Positions 19,066 to 27,197 of a stretch of 64,000 nucleotides of DNA are shown in pieces (position 1 is the first letter of the stretch; every line of letters starts with the position of its first letter). The notes under the pieces are model-generated. The model did not search any database and had not been told where the DNA came from. It saw only the letters and a list, made by a program, of their open reading frames with translations. The position numbers and the translations under genes were made by a program. This DNA is from an uncultured Muribaculaceae bacterium (GTDB taxonomy: Bacteria; Bacteroidota; Bacteroidia; Bacteroidales; Muribaculaceae): positions 124,001 through 188,000 of the forward strand of contig CANNVE010000001.1 in assembly GCA_947525975.1 (NCBI GenBank), in the 5' to 3' direction.

Positions 19066-20145
19066 ATGGAAGAAATAAGACTGATGAAGGGCAACGAAGC
19101 AATAGCCCACGCCGCCATACGCTTCGGCATGGACGGATACTTCGGATACCCCATCACTCCGCAGTCAGAAGTGCTCGAAACCCTCGAAGAGCAAATGCCG
19201 TGGGACACCACCGGCATGGTAGTGCTCCAGGCCGAGAGCGAAGTGGCCGCAATCAACATGGTATATGGCGGAGCCGCTGCCGGCAAAGCCGTAATGACGT
19301 CATCGTCCAGCCCCGGCATAAGCCTTAAGATGGAGGGCATATCATATCTGGCCGGAGCTGAGCTCCCTGCCCTGATCGTAAACGCCATGCGCGGAGGCCC
19401 CGGCCTCGGCACAATACAGCCCTCGCAGGCCGACTATTTCCAAGCCACAAAAGGCGGCGGCCACGGAGACTATCGCCTGATAGTGCTCTCGCCCGCCACC
19501 GTGCAGGAAATGACCGACTTCGTCGGCCTCGGCATGGAGCTTGCATTCAAATACCGCAATCCGGTGATGATGCTCGCCGACGGCATCGTGGGCCAGATGA
19601 TGGAGAAAGTGGTGCTCCCCGATTTCCGCCCCCGTCGCACCGAAGAGGAAGTGCGCGAGCAATGCCCCTGGGCCGCATGCGGAAAGCACGGACGCAAGCA
19701 GCGCAACGTCATCACTTCGCTCGAAATGGAGCCAGAGAAGATGGAGGCCAACAACATCCGATTTCAGGAGAAATACAAAGCCATCGAAGAAAACGAAGTG
19801 CGATACAGCGAATTCATGACCGATGACGCCGAATACCTCATCGTGGCATTCGGCTCTGTGGCCCGCATCTGCCAGAAAGCCATCGAGGAAATGCGAGAGC
19901 AGGGAGTGAAGGTGGGCCTCTTCCGCCCGATCACCCTTTGGCCTTTCCCCACAAAGCAGATAGCCGAGCTGGGAAAGAAAGTGAAGGGAATACTGACCGT
20001 AGAGCTCAACGCCGGCCAGATGATCGAAGACGTGAGGCTCGCCGTCGACGGAGGCGTGCCCGTGCGCCACTTCGGTCGCATGGGAGGCATAGTCCCCAAT
20101 CCAGGCGAAATCGAAGAAGCCCTCAAAGCGCATTTCATGAAGTGA
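19066..20145 (+). CDS. korA: 2-oxoacid:ferredoxin oxidoreductase alpha subunit (KorA/VorB-like)
   Basis: 359 residues. The N-terminal domain shows GYPITPQSEVLETLEEQ, the conserved start of the alpha subunit. It is followed by LQAESEVAAINMVYGGAAAG, TSSSSPGISLKMEGISYLAG and MRGGPGLGTIQPSQADYFQA. The complex decarboxylates 2-oxoacids to acyl-CoA and reduces ferredoxin, in anaerobes often with 2-oxoglutarate or branched-chain 2-oxoacids. Databases use both KorA and VorB for close relatives; the substrate cannot be decided here. Confidence 0.93.
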   Translation: MEEIRLMKGNEAIAHAAIRFGMDGYFGYPITPQSEVLETLEEQMPWDTTGMVVLQAESEVAAINMVYGGAAAGKAVMTSSSSPGISLKMEGISYLAGAELPALIVNAMRGGPGLGTIQPSQADYFQATKGGGHGDYRLIVLSPATVQEMTDFVGLGMELAFKYRNPVMMLADGIVGQMMEKVVLPDFRPRRTEEEVREQCPWAACGKHGRKQRNVITSLEMEPEKMEANNIRFQEKYKAIEENEVRYSEFMTDDAEYLIVAFGSVARICQKAIEEMREQGVKVGLFRPITLWPFPTKQIAELGKKVKGILTVELNAGQMIEDVRLAVDGGVPVRHFGRMGGIVPNPGEIEEALKAHFMK

Positions 20146-20197
20146 AAGCGCAGGCACACAAAGCTACCGCCCTCAAACTCCAAAAAATCATCAGACA

Positions 20198-20959
20198 ATG
20201 ACTATCCAAGAAATAATAAAGCCCGAGAATAAGGTGCACAGCCGCCCAAGGCTCCTCACCGACAACATCACCCACTACTGCCCGGGGTGCGGCCACGGAG
20301 TGGTGCACAAACTCGTGGCCGAGGTGATCGACGAACTCGGCCTTGAAGACCGCACCATAGGCGTTGCCCCTGTCGGATGCGCCGTCTTCGCTTACAACTA
20401 CATCGACATCGACTGGGTGGAGGCCGCACATGGCCGCGCGCCCGCCGTGGCCACAGCCATATCGCGCCTTGAGCCAGAGAACGTGGTGTTCACCTACCAG
20501 GGCGACGGCGACCTCGCAGCCATAGGCACAGCCGAGACAATACATGCCGCAAACCGAGGCGAAAACATCGTGATCATCTTCATAAACAACGCCATCTATG
20601 GCATGACCGGCGGCCAGATGGCCCCAACCACCCTACTGGGCCAGCAGACAGCCACCACTCCCTACGGACGCCGCGCCGATCTCAACGGATACCCCATAAA
20701 GATCTCCGATATGCTCGCGCAGCTCGACGGCACCTGCTATGTCACCCGCCAGGCCGTGTTCACAGCCGCTGCGGCCCGCAAATGCAAGGGCGCCATCAAG
20801 AAGGCGTTCCAGAATGCGTTGGCCAAGAAGGGCACATCGGTGGTGGAGGTAGTGTCAAACTGCCCCTCCGGCTGGAAGCTCACGCCCGAGAAAGCCAACG
20901 AATGGCTCAAAGAGCACATGACCGCCAAGTATCCGCTCGGAGACCTCAAGGATCTTTAA
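20198..20959 (+). CDS. korB: 2-oxoacid:ferredoxin oxidoreductase beta subunit (TPP-binding)
   Basis: 253 residues. THYCPGCGHGVVHKL holds Cys28 and Cys31, which may help bind an iron-sulfur cluster. The thiamine diphosphate site is GDGDLAAIGTAETIHAANRG followed by NNAIYGMTGGQMAPTT. The beta subunit forms the catalytic centre with alpha. Spacing to korA is 52 bp and to korC 20 bp, consistent with one transcript. Confidence 0.95.
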   Translation: MTIQEIIKPENKVHSRPRLLTDNITHYCPGCGHGVVHKLVAEVIDELGLEDRTIGVAPVGCAVFAYNYIDIDWVEAAHGRAPAVATAISRLEPENVVFTYQGDGDLAAIGTAETIHAANRGENIVIIFINNAIYGMTGGQMAPTTLLGQQTATTPYGRRADLNGYPIKISDMLAQLDGTCYVTRQAVFTAAAARKCKGAIKKAFQNALAKKGTSVVEVVSNCPSGWKLTPEKANEWLKEHMTAKYPLGDLKDL

Positions 20960-20979
20960 CCCACTAATAGAGAGAAACT

Positions 20980-21513
20980 ATGAAAGAAGAAATCATCATA
21001 GCCGGATTCGGCGGACAAGGAGTGCTCTCTATGGGCAAAATCCTGGCATACGCCGGCCTTATGGACGACCTCGAGGTGACTTGGATGCCCGCTTACGGAC
21101 CCGAACAGCGAGGTGGCACCGCCAACGTGACCGTAATCCTCAGCGACAAGCCTATCTCATCGCCTGTCCTCGACAAATACGACACAGCCGTGATCCTCAA
21201 CCAGCAGAGCCTCGACAAATTTGAAAGCAAAGTGAAGCCGGGAGGCACACTGATATATGACCCCTACGGCATACACCGCGCGCCCACTCGCACAGACATC
21301 AACGTGATTCCGGTCAGCGCCATGGACGCGGTGCTTGAGCTCGGAAACTCGAAGACATACAACATGGTGCTTCTCGGAGCTCTCCTCAGCGCCCGCAATC
21401 TGCTGTCGACCGACGCTGTGATCCGCGGCCTGAAAAAGACCTTGCCCGAGCGCCACCACCATCTGATACCCCTCAACGAGCAAGCTATCGAAAAGGGACG
21501 GTCGCTGGTGTAA
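20980..21513 (+). CDS. korC: 2-oxoacid:ferredoxin oxidoreductase gamma subunit
   Basis: 177 residues, standard gamma subunit length. It begins MKEEIIIAGFGGQGVLSMGK, the conserved glycine-rich N terminus, followed by TWMPAYGPEQRGGTANVTV and an NQQSLDKFESKVKPGG block. Last gene of the operon, with a strong hairpin 22 bp after the stop. Confidence 0.95.
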   Translation: MKEEIIIAGFGGQGVLSMGKILAYAGLMDDLEVTWMPAYGPEQRGGTANVTVILSDKPISSPVLDKYDTAVILNQQSLDKFESKVKPGGTLIYDPYGIHRAPTRTDINVIPVSAMDAVLELGNSKTYNMVLLGALLSARNLLSTDAVIRGLKKTLPERHHHLIPLNEQAIEKGRSLV

Positions 21514-21535
21514 TCCCGAATATGTCCACATAAAC

Positions 21536-21573
21536 AGAAGAGGTTGCCTGAATATTTACGGGCAACCTCTTCT
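21536..21573 (+). terminator. Terminator of the korDABC operon
   Basis: Perfect 13-bp stem AGAAGAGGTTGCC (21536-21548) and GGCAACCTCTTCT (21561-21573) with a 12-nt loop. No long T-run follows apart from the pyrimidine-rich 3' arm. The REP-like element at 21580 follows immediately. Confidence 0.75.
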
Positions 21574-21579
21574 GCTTCA

Positions 21580-21610
21580 GTGGAGGTGCATTTCTCCGAA
21601 ACCCACGGGC
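21580..21610 (+). repeat. 31-nt REP-like hairpin element, copy A
   Basis: Fixed ends GTGGAGG and CGGGC enclose an imperfect 8-nt stem with loop TCC. It has the same length and layout as the copies at 35911-35941 and 36011-36041. Two stem positions are unpaired, so this copy looks decayed. It lies directly after the korC terminator. Confidence 0.7.
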
Positions 21611-21678
21611 ACAAAAACGCACACACGATCCAAAGAACACGGATTTCACCGATTCAAACGGATTTCACGAATTATTAA

Positions 21679-23769
21679 TTATTTCAATATGCCTGATGAT
21701 GGTGATGCTGATGTGCCAGGTTCGTTGTCACGGCTCACTTTCTTGCCGAATCCAAATGTATAAGTGGCGGAAAGTTGAATGAACGCGCGGTTCTTTCCAT
21801 TGATAAATTGCTCGTTGGTGTCATAATACTGACTGTACATCTCCTGTCGGGCACTCCGCCAATTCCATCTTGTGAAATTGAAGAGATCCGCCCTTACATT
21901 CCAGTCAGAATTTGACCATCCGAAAGTGAGGTACCAATCACTCTTGCCATGGTTCCATATACCATTCATACACCCGTCGGCACTTCCGTTATCGGATACA
22001 TACGTCAAAGTAAAATTCCAAGCTCCAAGATAATATCTCACTCTCGCGTACCAGTCGATATACGAATGGTCTACATTATACGGCCTACCGTTATGATTAA
22101 GGATTTGCCCTATTTGAGCGGTGAAAACAAGCGTCCTGTTCAAGAAACGGGCTGTTCCGTTAACTCCGTACTTCCCTTGTGCAAAGCTACCCATTGGTTG
22201 CTTAATGGTTCTTAACACACCATCGGCATTTGCTTCATAATCATACGCATATCTATTACCAACTATCCAAGCCCAGCCAAAAGCACTGAAACTGTAATTG
22301 TTGTTAGGCAGCCATGTGTAATTCACTTCAAAGTCGTAGCTTTTGGAAGGCACAAGATTTGGATTGCCCGTATAACGCAAAAACGGTGTTGATTGGATTA
22401 TATTATCGCTCTTATAGTTGGGCGATGGAGCCCAGGAACTATAATGAAACGTTGTTGAAACAGAGTGCTTGTCATTAAAACCATATTGCAACGAAAGGTC
22501 AAACCAAGGGGAAGATGGCTTGTCGACCATATCTCCGAATTGAAGCCGGTCCCAATCCCAACCAAATCCGGTCATTCCATAGAAATCTCCGATTGTCACA
22601 TTATAAGTCGCACCTACCCCGATACGGGTGGATTTTGCTTTGTCAAAAGAGGTTGCAGAACCGGTATATCGGGTTCGGTTGTACTCATACGACCCTCGCA
22701 TAAAGCCCAGCAGATTGCCATACTTCCCAAAATCATGGTTGAACTTCAAATCGCCTTTCAACTGATTCGTATTGTCAACGGCCCCGTTAAAAATCTCAGA
22801 AAAACCGGTCTCAAGATACGTGGAATTTTGATCTGTATGAGAGTAAACATAAGAAGGAGTGAATGTCAGAGAGTTGTTTTTTGGCAGAGAGAAGAAATAA
22901 TAACCGTTGTATGCTATATATTTCGCTCGGGTGTCAAGAGTGGATGCATACGAAGAAGAAGGATATGCAGCAGGCTTATAGGCCACATTGCCGCTTCTGT
23001 CGGCATGAGGAGTATTATCTATGCTGGCGTTGATTTGCGACGAAGCCTGAACTTTATCAGAATTGTATGTGGCCTTGAAAGCAACCAGATATTGCTGATT
23101 ATCTTGTTTCGAAGAAGAAAGATTGGAGATGCGATTAAATTCTTTGATGCTTCCGTCAGGCTGCGGCAACCGGTATGTTTCGGTGAGTTCAGAGCCATTA
23201 TGCGTGCTGTTGGTGTTGAAGCCATATCCCATAAGGTCATAAGTCATCTTCTTGTATTGAAGCCTGACATTGCCTAGAAGCTGCTCGCTCCAAAGGCTTA
23301 TGAGGTTGGTATGCCCGAAGCCCTTGACATAGCCGCCATACTCATATCGCGTCATTATGAAGTTGACAACATAGGCATTTCCCTGCAATCTTGGATCAGA
23401 TGGATATTCATAATATTCCACCCTTTTAACGTCAGACATGCGCATGGCTGTCAGGTCGTTTTGCGAAGCCGGAATATAGTCAATGAATACAGCCACTTTC
23501 TTTCCGGAATTAGTCTCGATTTCATTGCCCAAAGATGTTTTGATCTGAGGGATAGCCATGTGGTTGAGCAAGTCCACTCCCGATTGTGAAGCGTTCTTTT
23601 GCTTTGCGGTCGGGATATATGTCGACTTCTGGGCGCCGGTACGCTGCATGGTCGCTTCCACCACCACCTCATTCAGTTCTTGCGACTTTAGCGTGTCGGC
23701 CTGTTCTTGAGCATTAACAGGAATTATCGTGATAGCCGACATCAAGATTGAAGTTATAATCTTTGCCAT
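21679..23769 (-). CDS. Outer-membrane beta-barrel protein (TonB-receptor-like)
   Basis: 696 residues from MAKIITSILMSAITIIPVNA (signal peptide). A plug-like N-terminal region carries LNEVVVEATMQRTG and VDLLNHMAIPQIKTSL. About 550 residues of alternating aromatic and polar beta strands follow (for example GVGATYNVTIGDFYGMTGFG), as in the OMP_b-brl_3 group of outer-membrane proteins. There is no SusD partner or TonB-linked sensor nearby. Base composition is clearly more AT-rich than the flanking genes, suggesting transfer. The extra N-terminal ATG at 23826 overlaps the promoter region and was rejected. Confidence 0.8.
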   Translation of the reverse strand: MAKIITSILMSAITIIPVNAQEQADTLKSQELNEVVVEATMQRTGAQKSTYIPTAKQKNASQSGVDLLNHMAIPQIKTSLGNEIETNSGKKVAVFIDYIPASQNDLTAMRMSDVKRVEYYEYPSDPRLQGNAYVVNFIMTRYEYGGYVKGFGHTNLISLWSEQLLGNVRLQYKKMTYDLMGYGFNTNSTHNGSELTETYRLPQPDGSIKEFNRISNLSSSKQDNQQYLVAFKATYNSDKVQASSQINASIDNTPHADRSGNVAYKPAAYPSSSYASTLDTRAKYIAYNGYYFFSLPKNNSLTFTPSYVYSHTDQNSTYLETGFSEIFNGAVDNTNQLKGDLKFNHDFGKYGNLLGFMRGSYEYNRTRYTGSATSFDKAKSTRIGVGATYNVTIGDFYGMTGFGWDWDRLQFGDMVDKPSSPWFDLSLQYGFNDKHSVSTTFHYSSWAPSPNYKSDNIIQSTPFLRYTGNPNLVPSKSYDFEVNYTWLPNNNYSFSAFGWAWIVGNRYAYDYEANADGVLRTIKQPMGSFAQGKYGVNGTARFLNRTLVFTAQIGQILNHNGRPYNVDHSYIDWYARVRYYLGAWNFTLTYVSDNGSADGCMNGIWNHGKSDWYLTFGWSNSDWNVRADLFNFTRWNWRSARQEMYSQYYDTNEQFINGKNRAFIQLSATYTFGFGKKVSRDNEPGTSASPSSGILK

Positions 23770-23811
23770 ATCAGGTGTAAATTCGTGATGACTCGTTGTA
23801 GAATCGATAGG

Positions 23812-23819
23812 CAAAGTTA
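23812..23819 (-). promoter_or_regulatory. -7 box of the outer-membrane barrel gene
   Basis: TAACTTTG on the minus strand, 42 nt before the chosen ATG at 23769. The best -33 candidate is a GTTG at about 23 nt spacing, so only the -7 element is firm. Confidence 0.45.
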
Positions 23820-24029
23820 CAACCAATAAAAATAAAAAATCTCAACAAATGTTGAGAGTCAATAAATTTACCTCTAATTCCCCAAATTATTCCAGAAATA
23901 GATCGGCGTGACCGGAAGACAAACCTACAATTGCAGATATTTTGGAAGGCTTGTCTATTTTTATGGACGACACTGAATTTTGGGGGCGATGTAAAATACG
24001 AAAGCCCGCCCTACCTAAGTGATGTTTTT

Positions 24030-24641
24030 TTACTGTTTTGTTTTCAAGTCGAAGAACATGAATCTTGTTTCCAATGGTTCATCATCATTCAGATTTAGGA
24101 AGTCGCGTTCTTCCTTTTCGGTCTTGTAAAGAGTCTTGAAGCCATTGCGTTCATAAAAGCGTAGCGTTCTCTCATTGTTGTATGCGTCAACCACTATGAA
24201 GCGGCATCCAGTCTTGTTGTCGCTTGAACGGAACCAATCTTTTACATAGTCAAGAATCTGACTGCCAATGTTCATGCCTTTTCCCTGATATGCAGACGAT
24301 ACCCCTAATCGTCCAATAAGTACTGCGGGAAAGTTTATCCCACGTTTGGCGTTTGTCACAGACCGCTGCAATCTGTTTCTTGCTGATGTCGCCAAAATGT
24401 TTGTCTTTACGCTATCGTTTGCCAAAGTAATTAACCCTAAGATTTGTCTTGGGTCAGAGGCGTCAACCCAAGCATAAGTCTTGCCGATTAATTCAACGTC
24501 ATAGAAGAATGCATCCTTTGAAAAGAACTCGTCAAGATCTTGGTCGTTGCAAGAAAAGGAATGACAAAACGAAGCGACCTCCTCCGAGTAAGGAAGTCGC
24601 TTTGCGTCTTCCACTAAATCAAATTTATGGAATTTATCCAT
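24030..24641 (-). CDS. GNAT acetyltransferase, likely toxin of a toxin-antitoxin pair
   Basis: 203 residues. GNAT fold with the acetyl-CoA loop VSSAYQGKGMNIGSQIL (Gln119, Gly120, Gly122) and FYERNGFKTLY with Tyr163 at the usual catalytic position. The N-terminal FSCNDQDLDEFFSKDA corresponds to the FxCG-LxxFL segment of TacT/AtaT-type toxins, which acetylate charged tRNAs. Its start overlaps the stop of the small upstream gene by 8 bp. The whole pair is AT-rich. Toxin activity is inferred from family and arrangement. Confidence 0.78.
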   Translation of the reverse strand: MDKFHKFDLVEDAKRLPYSEEVASFCHSFSCNDQDLDEFFSKDAFFYDVELIGKTYAWVDASDPRQILGLITLANDSVKTNILATSARNRLQRSVTNAKRGINFPAVLIGRLGVSSAYQGKGMNIGSQILDYVKDWFRSSDNKTGCRFIVVDAYNNERTLRFYERNGFKTLYKTEKEERDFLNLNDDEPLETRFMFFDLKTKQ

Positions 24642-24822
24642 TTCTATGCCCCATTATATAGGATAGCAGTTCACGAGATTTCCTATCTATCTCACGAAGT
24701 TGGGCCTCTCTCTCCGGGGAGAGACGAGGTGTTGGGAGTTTGCTGTTACGTTCGGCCTCTTCCAAAAAGGCTTTTGCCGATTCTCCCACAAGTATGGGAG
24801 AAGAATTTATTGTCATAGCCAT
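24634..24822 (-). CDS. Small protein upstream of GNAT toxin, candidate antitoxin
   Basis: 62 residues from MAMTINSSPILVGESAKAF (or 60 from the second Met at 24816). The middle and end are charged and helix-prone (AFLEEAERNSKLPTPRLSPE, then QLREIDRKSRELLSYIMGH). There is no ribbon-helix-helix start and it does not look like DUF1778, the usual partner of GNAT toxins. The 8-bp overlap with the toxin, promoter at 24844-24874 and size fit an antitoxin. Function is inferred from context only. Confidence 0.65.
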   Translation of the reverse strand: MAMTINSSPILVGESAKAFLEEAERNSKLPTPRLSPEREAQLREIDRKSRELLSYIMGHRNG

Positions 24823-24843
24823 AACTATCTTGTTGTTAGAACA

Positions 24844-24874
24844 CAAAGGTACAAAATAATAACAAACCACACAA
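24844..24874 (-). promoter_or_regulatory. Promoter of the GNAT toxin-antitoxin-like pair
   Basis: Minus strand TTG (24872-24874), 20 nt, TACCTTTG (24844-24851). The leader to the small gene is about 16-20 nt. Confidence 0.55.
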
Positions 24875-24988
24875 CCCTAATTGCAAAAACGCCTCTCGAT
24901 TCCATATGTTTTTCCGAGAAAAAACAAAATTAATGATTGTTTCAAACCTCTGCACCGTAAAGCACCGGTGTTTCCACCATTCTGTTTG

Positions 24989-26182
24989 TCAGAGGCGCAC
25001 GCCGATGCCGAGCATCAGGTTTTCGGGGTCTTTGAAGTCGGCGAGGCGATAGCCCACATTGACGAAGAAGTGCTTCGTGACGAAGGTCTTCAGCGTCAGC
25101 GACTGATAGAAGCGCCTGTTGCCCTTGGGGCTAATGATATCATAGCCAAGGCCGGCGTTGACGGCGAATATCGGCATCGTGAGCTCGGCATGCGCCGACA
25201 GGCCCGCGCTCAGCTGTTTGCCGAAAGGCGGACGCATGAATTTCATGTTGTCGCCCGTGGAGCCTTCCACCCAATAGGGAGCTATGCCCGCGCTCTCGTC
25301 CCACTGCAGGTCAAGAGCCGGACCGACAGCCACCCAGCGGTTGATGCGCCGCAAGGGGGCGAACTGCAGCCCCGCCACGGCAAATTTTCCCGGGCTCAAT
25401 TCCCTCTCCGCCGGGTCTCCGACCTCGACAATGCGCTTGCGCCATGCTCCGAAAGCCACGATATCATACATCCACTCTCCTCTGTCGGCCTCTTCAGCGA
25501 GCCATGACGGCGCATCCGCGGTTTCATCGCGGCTACCGCCAAACGCGTATGCCACGCCGAGGGTGACACCCACGGCGTTGACTCCGGAATTGGGCCATGA
25601 CGTATTGCCGTTGGAATAATGCGCGCCCTCGATTCCGGCCGAAAGCACCCAGCTCTCGGCCAAGGCATAGTGCAACTTGAAGGCAATGCCCATCATCGCC
25701 GTCACACGGGTGCTGACACACGGATTTACGTATTCGGCATCTTCGTCAAAGCGTTTCCAGCCGAAGGCCGCGCCAAATTTCCATTCATATCCAAGCCACA
25801 GCCTGCGGCTGAAGCGGCAGATCGGAGCGCCCTGATACACGAAAGCCGAAATGGGGGCGCCCAATTCAGAGCCGGAGAAAAACGCGTTGGCGCCAATGCC
25901 TACGCCTTGATAAAGCCCTCTGTAGAGCATGCCCTCGCGGGTATCGCCTCCGAAGCTGAAATCAGCCCTCAATGCGCCCCCGAAAGAGCCGTCGATGCGC
26001 TTGCCCGATGCGTTGTCTCCTCGTAGGAATCCATTTGTGCCCGGCACATAGCCGCCGGCGGCCTCCACACCGATGCGCCATAGCAGAGGCTTGCTGAAAG
26101 CGGAAGGTAAGGAATCGGCCTTGGCGGCGAGAAAGGCGCCAAGGCACATCAAAGCCACGATATATAGCCTAATTCTTTTCAT
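24989..26182 (-). CDS. PagL-like acyloxyacyl hydrolase / lipid A deacylase family protein
   Basis: 397 residues with a signal peptide (about 1-22) and repeated outer-membrane-type beta strands. The motif GIEGAHYSNGNTSWPNSGVN (around His188 and Ser190) matches the His-Ser catalytic stretch of PagL-type lipid A 3-O-deacylases. The protein is about twice the usual PagL length, with a second barrel-like half (GVRL C terminus) after about residue 220. It overlaps the upstream lipoprotein gene by 14 bp. Acting on lipid A or another acylated lipid is likely from the family but unproven. Confidence 0.75.
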   Translation of the reverse strand: MKRIRLYIVALMCLGAFLAAKADSLPSAFSKPLLWRIGVEAAGGYVPGTNGFLRGDNASGKRIDGSFGGALRADFSFGGDTREGMLYRGLYQGVGIGANAFFSGSELGAPISAFVYQGAPICRFSRRLWLGYEWKFGAAFGWKRFDEDAEYVNPCVSTRVTAMMGIAFKLHYALAESWVLSAGIEGAHYSNGNTSWPNSGVNAVGVTLGVAYAFGGSRDETADAPSWLAEEADRGEWMYDIVAFGAWRKRIVEVGDPAERELSPGKFAVAGLQFAPLRRINRWVAVGPALDLQWDESAGIAPYWVEGSTGDNMKFMRPPFGKQLSAGLSAHAELTMPIFAVNAGLGYDIISPKGNRRFYQSLTLKTFVTKHFFVNVGYRLADFKDPENLMLGIGVRL

Positions 26183-27101
26183 CTTCGATCTTCACATCAT
26201 AACATTTCGGATATATGGCCTCACAGGTGAAAGGCACATCATGTTTTTTACCTGACACGGGGGCGAGGAATGTCATCACCCCCGAGGCGCGGGCTGTGGT
26301 CATAGTCACCTCTGACGTGACCACAACCTTCGTGTTGGCCGGGACGGGCACCGTCACTTTATCAAGCAGATTGGGTATCGAAAACCTGTATTTATCGCCC
26401 GGGTAAAACTCATCTTTGCTTGCCTCGATGACCCAGCCGCCATGATACTGAAGCAGTGGCATCGCAAGCTTGAATGTCTTGGCCCAGCTGTCGGCAGGCT
26501 TGACTATGGCATAGGCGTATGACTGGGCCTGGATCATCGGGTAGACACCAAACGTCTGGTCGATGTGTCCGCCATTATTGAAGCTCTTCCTTTCCGCCCT
26601 TGTGCCGGCATTATCCACAATCTCCATATCGCCCTCATATGCGCAGGTTTCGAGGCGCATGCGCTCTCCGGCCTCTATCGACACCTTGATGAAACGCGTG
26701 GCGTAGGCGTATTCAAGCCTGATGCTTTCAACCATCTCTATCCCTGAGCAATTTTCAATGCTTTTGATGCGCAAAGCGTCTTTTTCGACCACAATCTCAT
26801 AATTGAGCCAGACAGATTCGTATACGATCCGCGCAATTTCGGCAGCCGGGCTGTCGCATGGTATCTCCTCGCCGGCATGATTGTAGCATCGGAATTGCTT
26901 CATGCCGTCATACCGGTCCACGCTTATCTTCTCAAGCCCCTTCTTGGCAATCCCGACAGTGGTCTCCCCGCCATCGCCTTCAATCCTGACTTCAAGATTG
27001 GCAGCCGGCAAGTCTCCGCTAACAAACACATCGTCGTTGCACGAGCCGAAGGCCATCGCCACGACCGCGACAAACAAGCATAACAGAGTGTGTGGTTTCA
27101 T
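26169..27101 (-). CDS. Hypothetical lipoprotein coupled to the PagL-like gene
   Basis: 310 residues from MKPHTLLCLFVAVVAMAFGSC; the lipobox FGSC ends the signal peptide. The rest is beta-rich with no family I recognise (segments AANLEVRIEGDGGETTVGIA, RRERKS-like basic stretch near 180, VPVPANTKVVVTSEVTMTT). Its end overlaps the deacylase start by 14 bp, so the two are translationally coupled and may form one outer-membrane unit. A -7 box TACTTTTG lies at 27134-27141. Longer starts at 27134 and 27119 would overlap or abut that box. Confidence 0.7.
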   Translation of the reverse strand: MKPHTLLCLFVAVVAMAFGSCNDDVFVSGDLPAANLEVRIEGDGGETTVGIAKKGLEKISVDRYDGMKQFRCYNHAGEEIPCDSPAAEIARIVYESVWLNYEIVVEKDALRIKSIENCSGIEMVESIRLEYAYATRFIKVSIEAGERMRLETCAYEGDMEIVDNAGTRAERKSFNNGGHIDQTFGVYPMIQAQSYAYAIVKPADSWAKTFKLAMPLLQYHGGWVIEASKDEFYPGDKYRFSIPNLLDKVTVPVPANTKVVVTSEVTMTTARASGVMTFLAPVSGKKHDVPFTCEAIYPKCYDVKIEDEKN

Positions 27102-27197
27102 AACAAAAAACATCATGAATTGGTTATAATCCACAAAAGTAGCGAATTAATTTGAAATTTACGCCAACGCCCCGCGCTAAAAAACACATTTAACGCA

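Noticed and set aside
20198-20959. Acetolactate synthase
   Set aside because: The TPP motif alone could suggest it, but the CPGCGHG start and kor gene order identify a ferredoxin oxidoreductase beta subunit.
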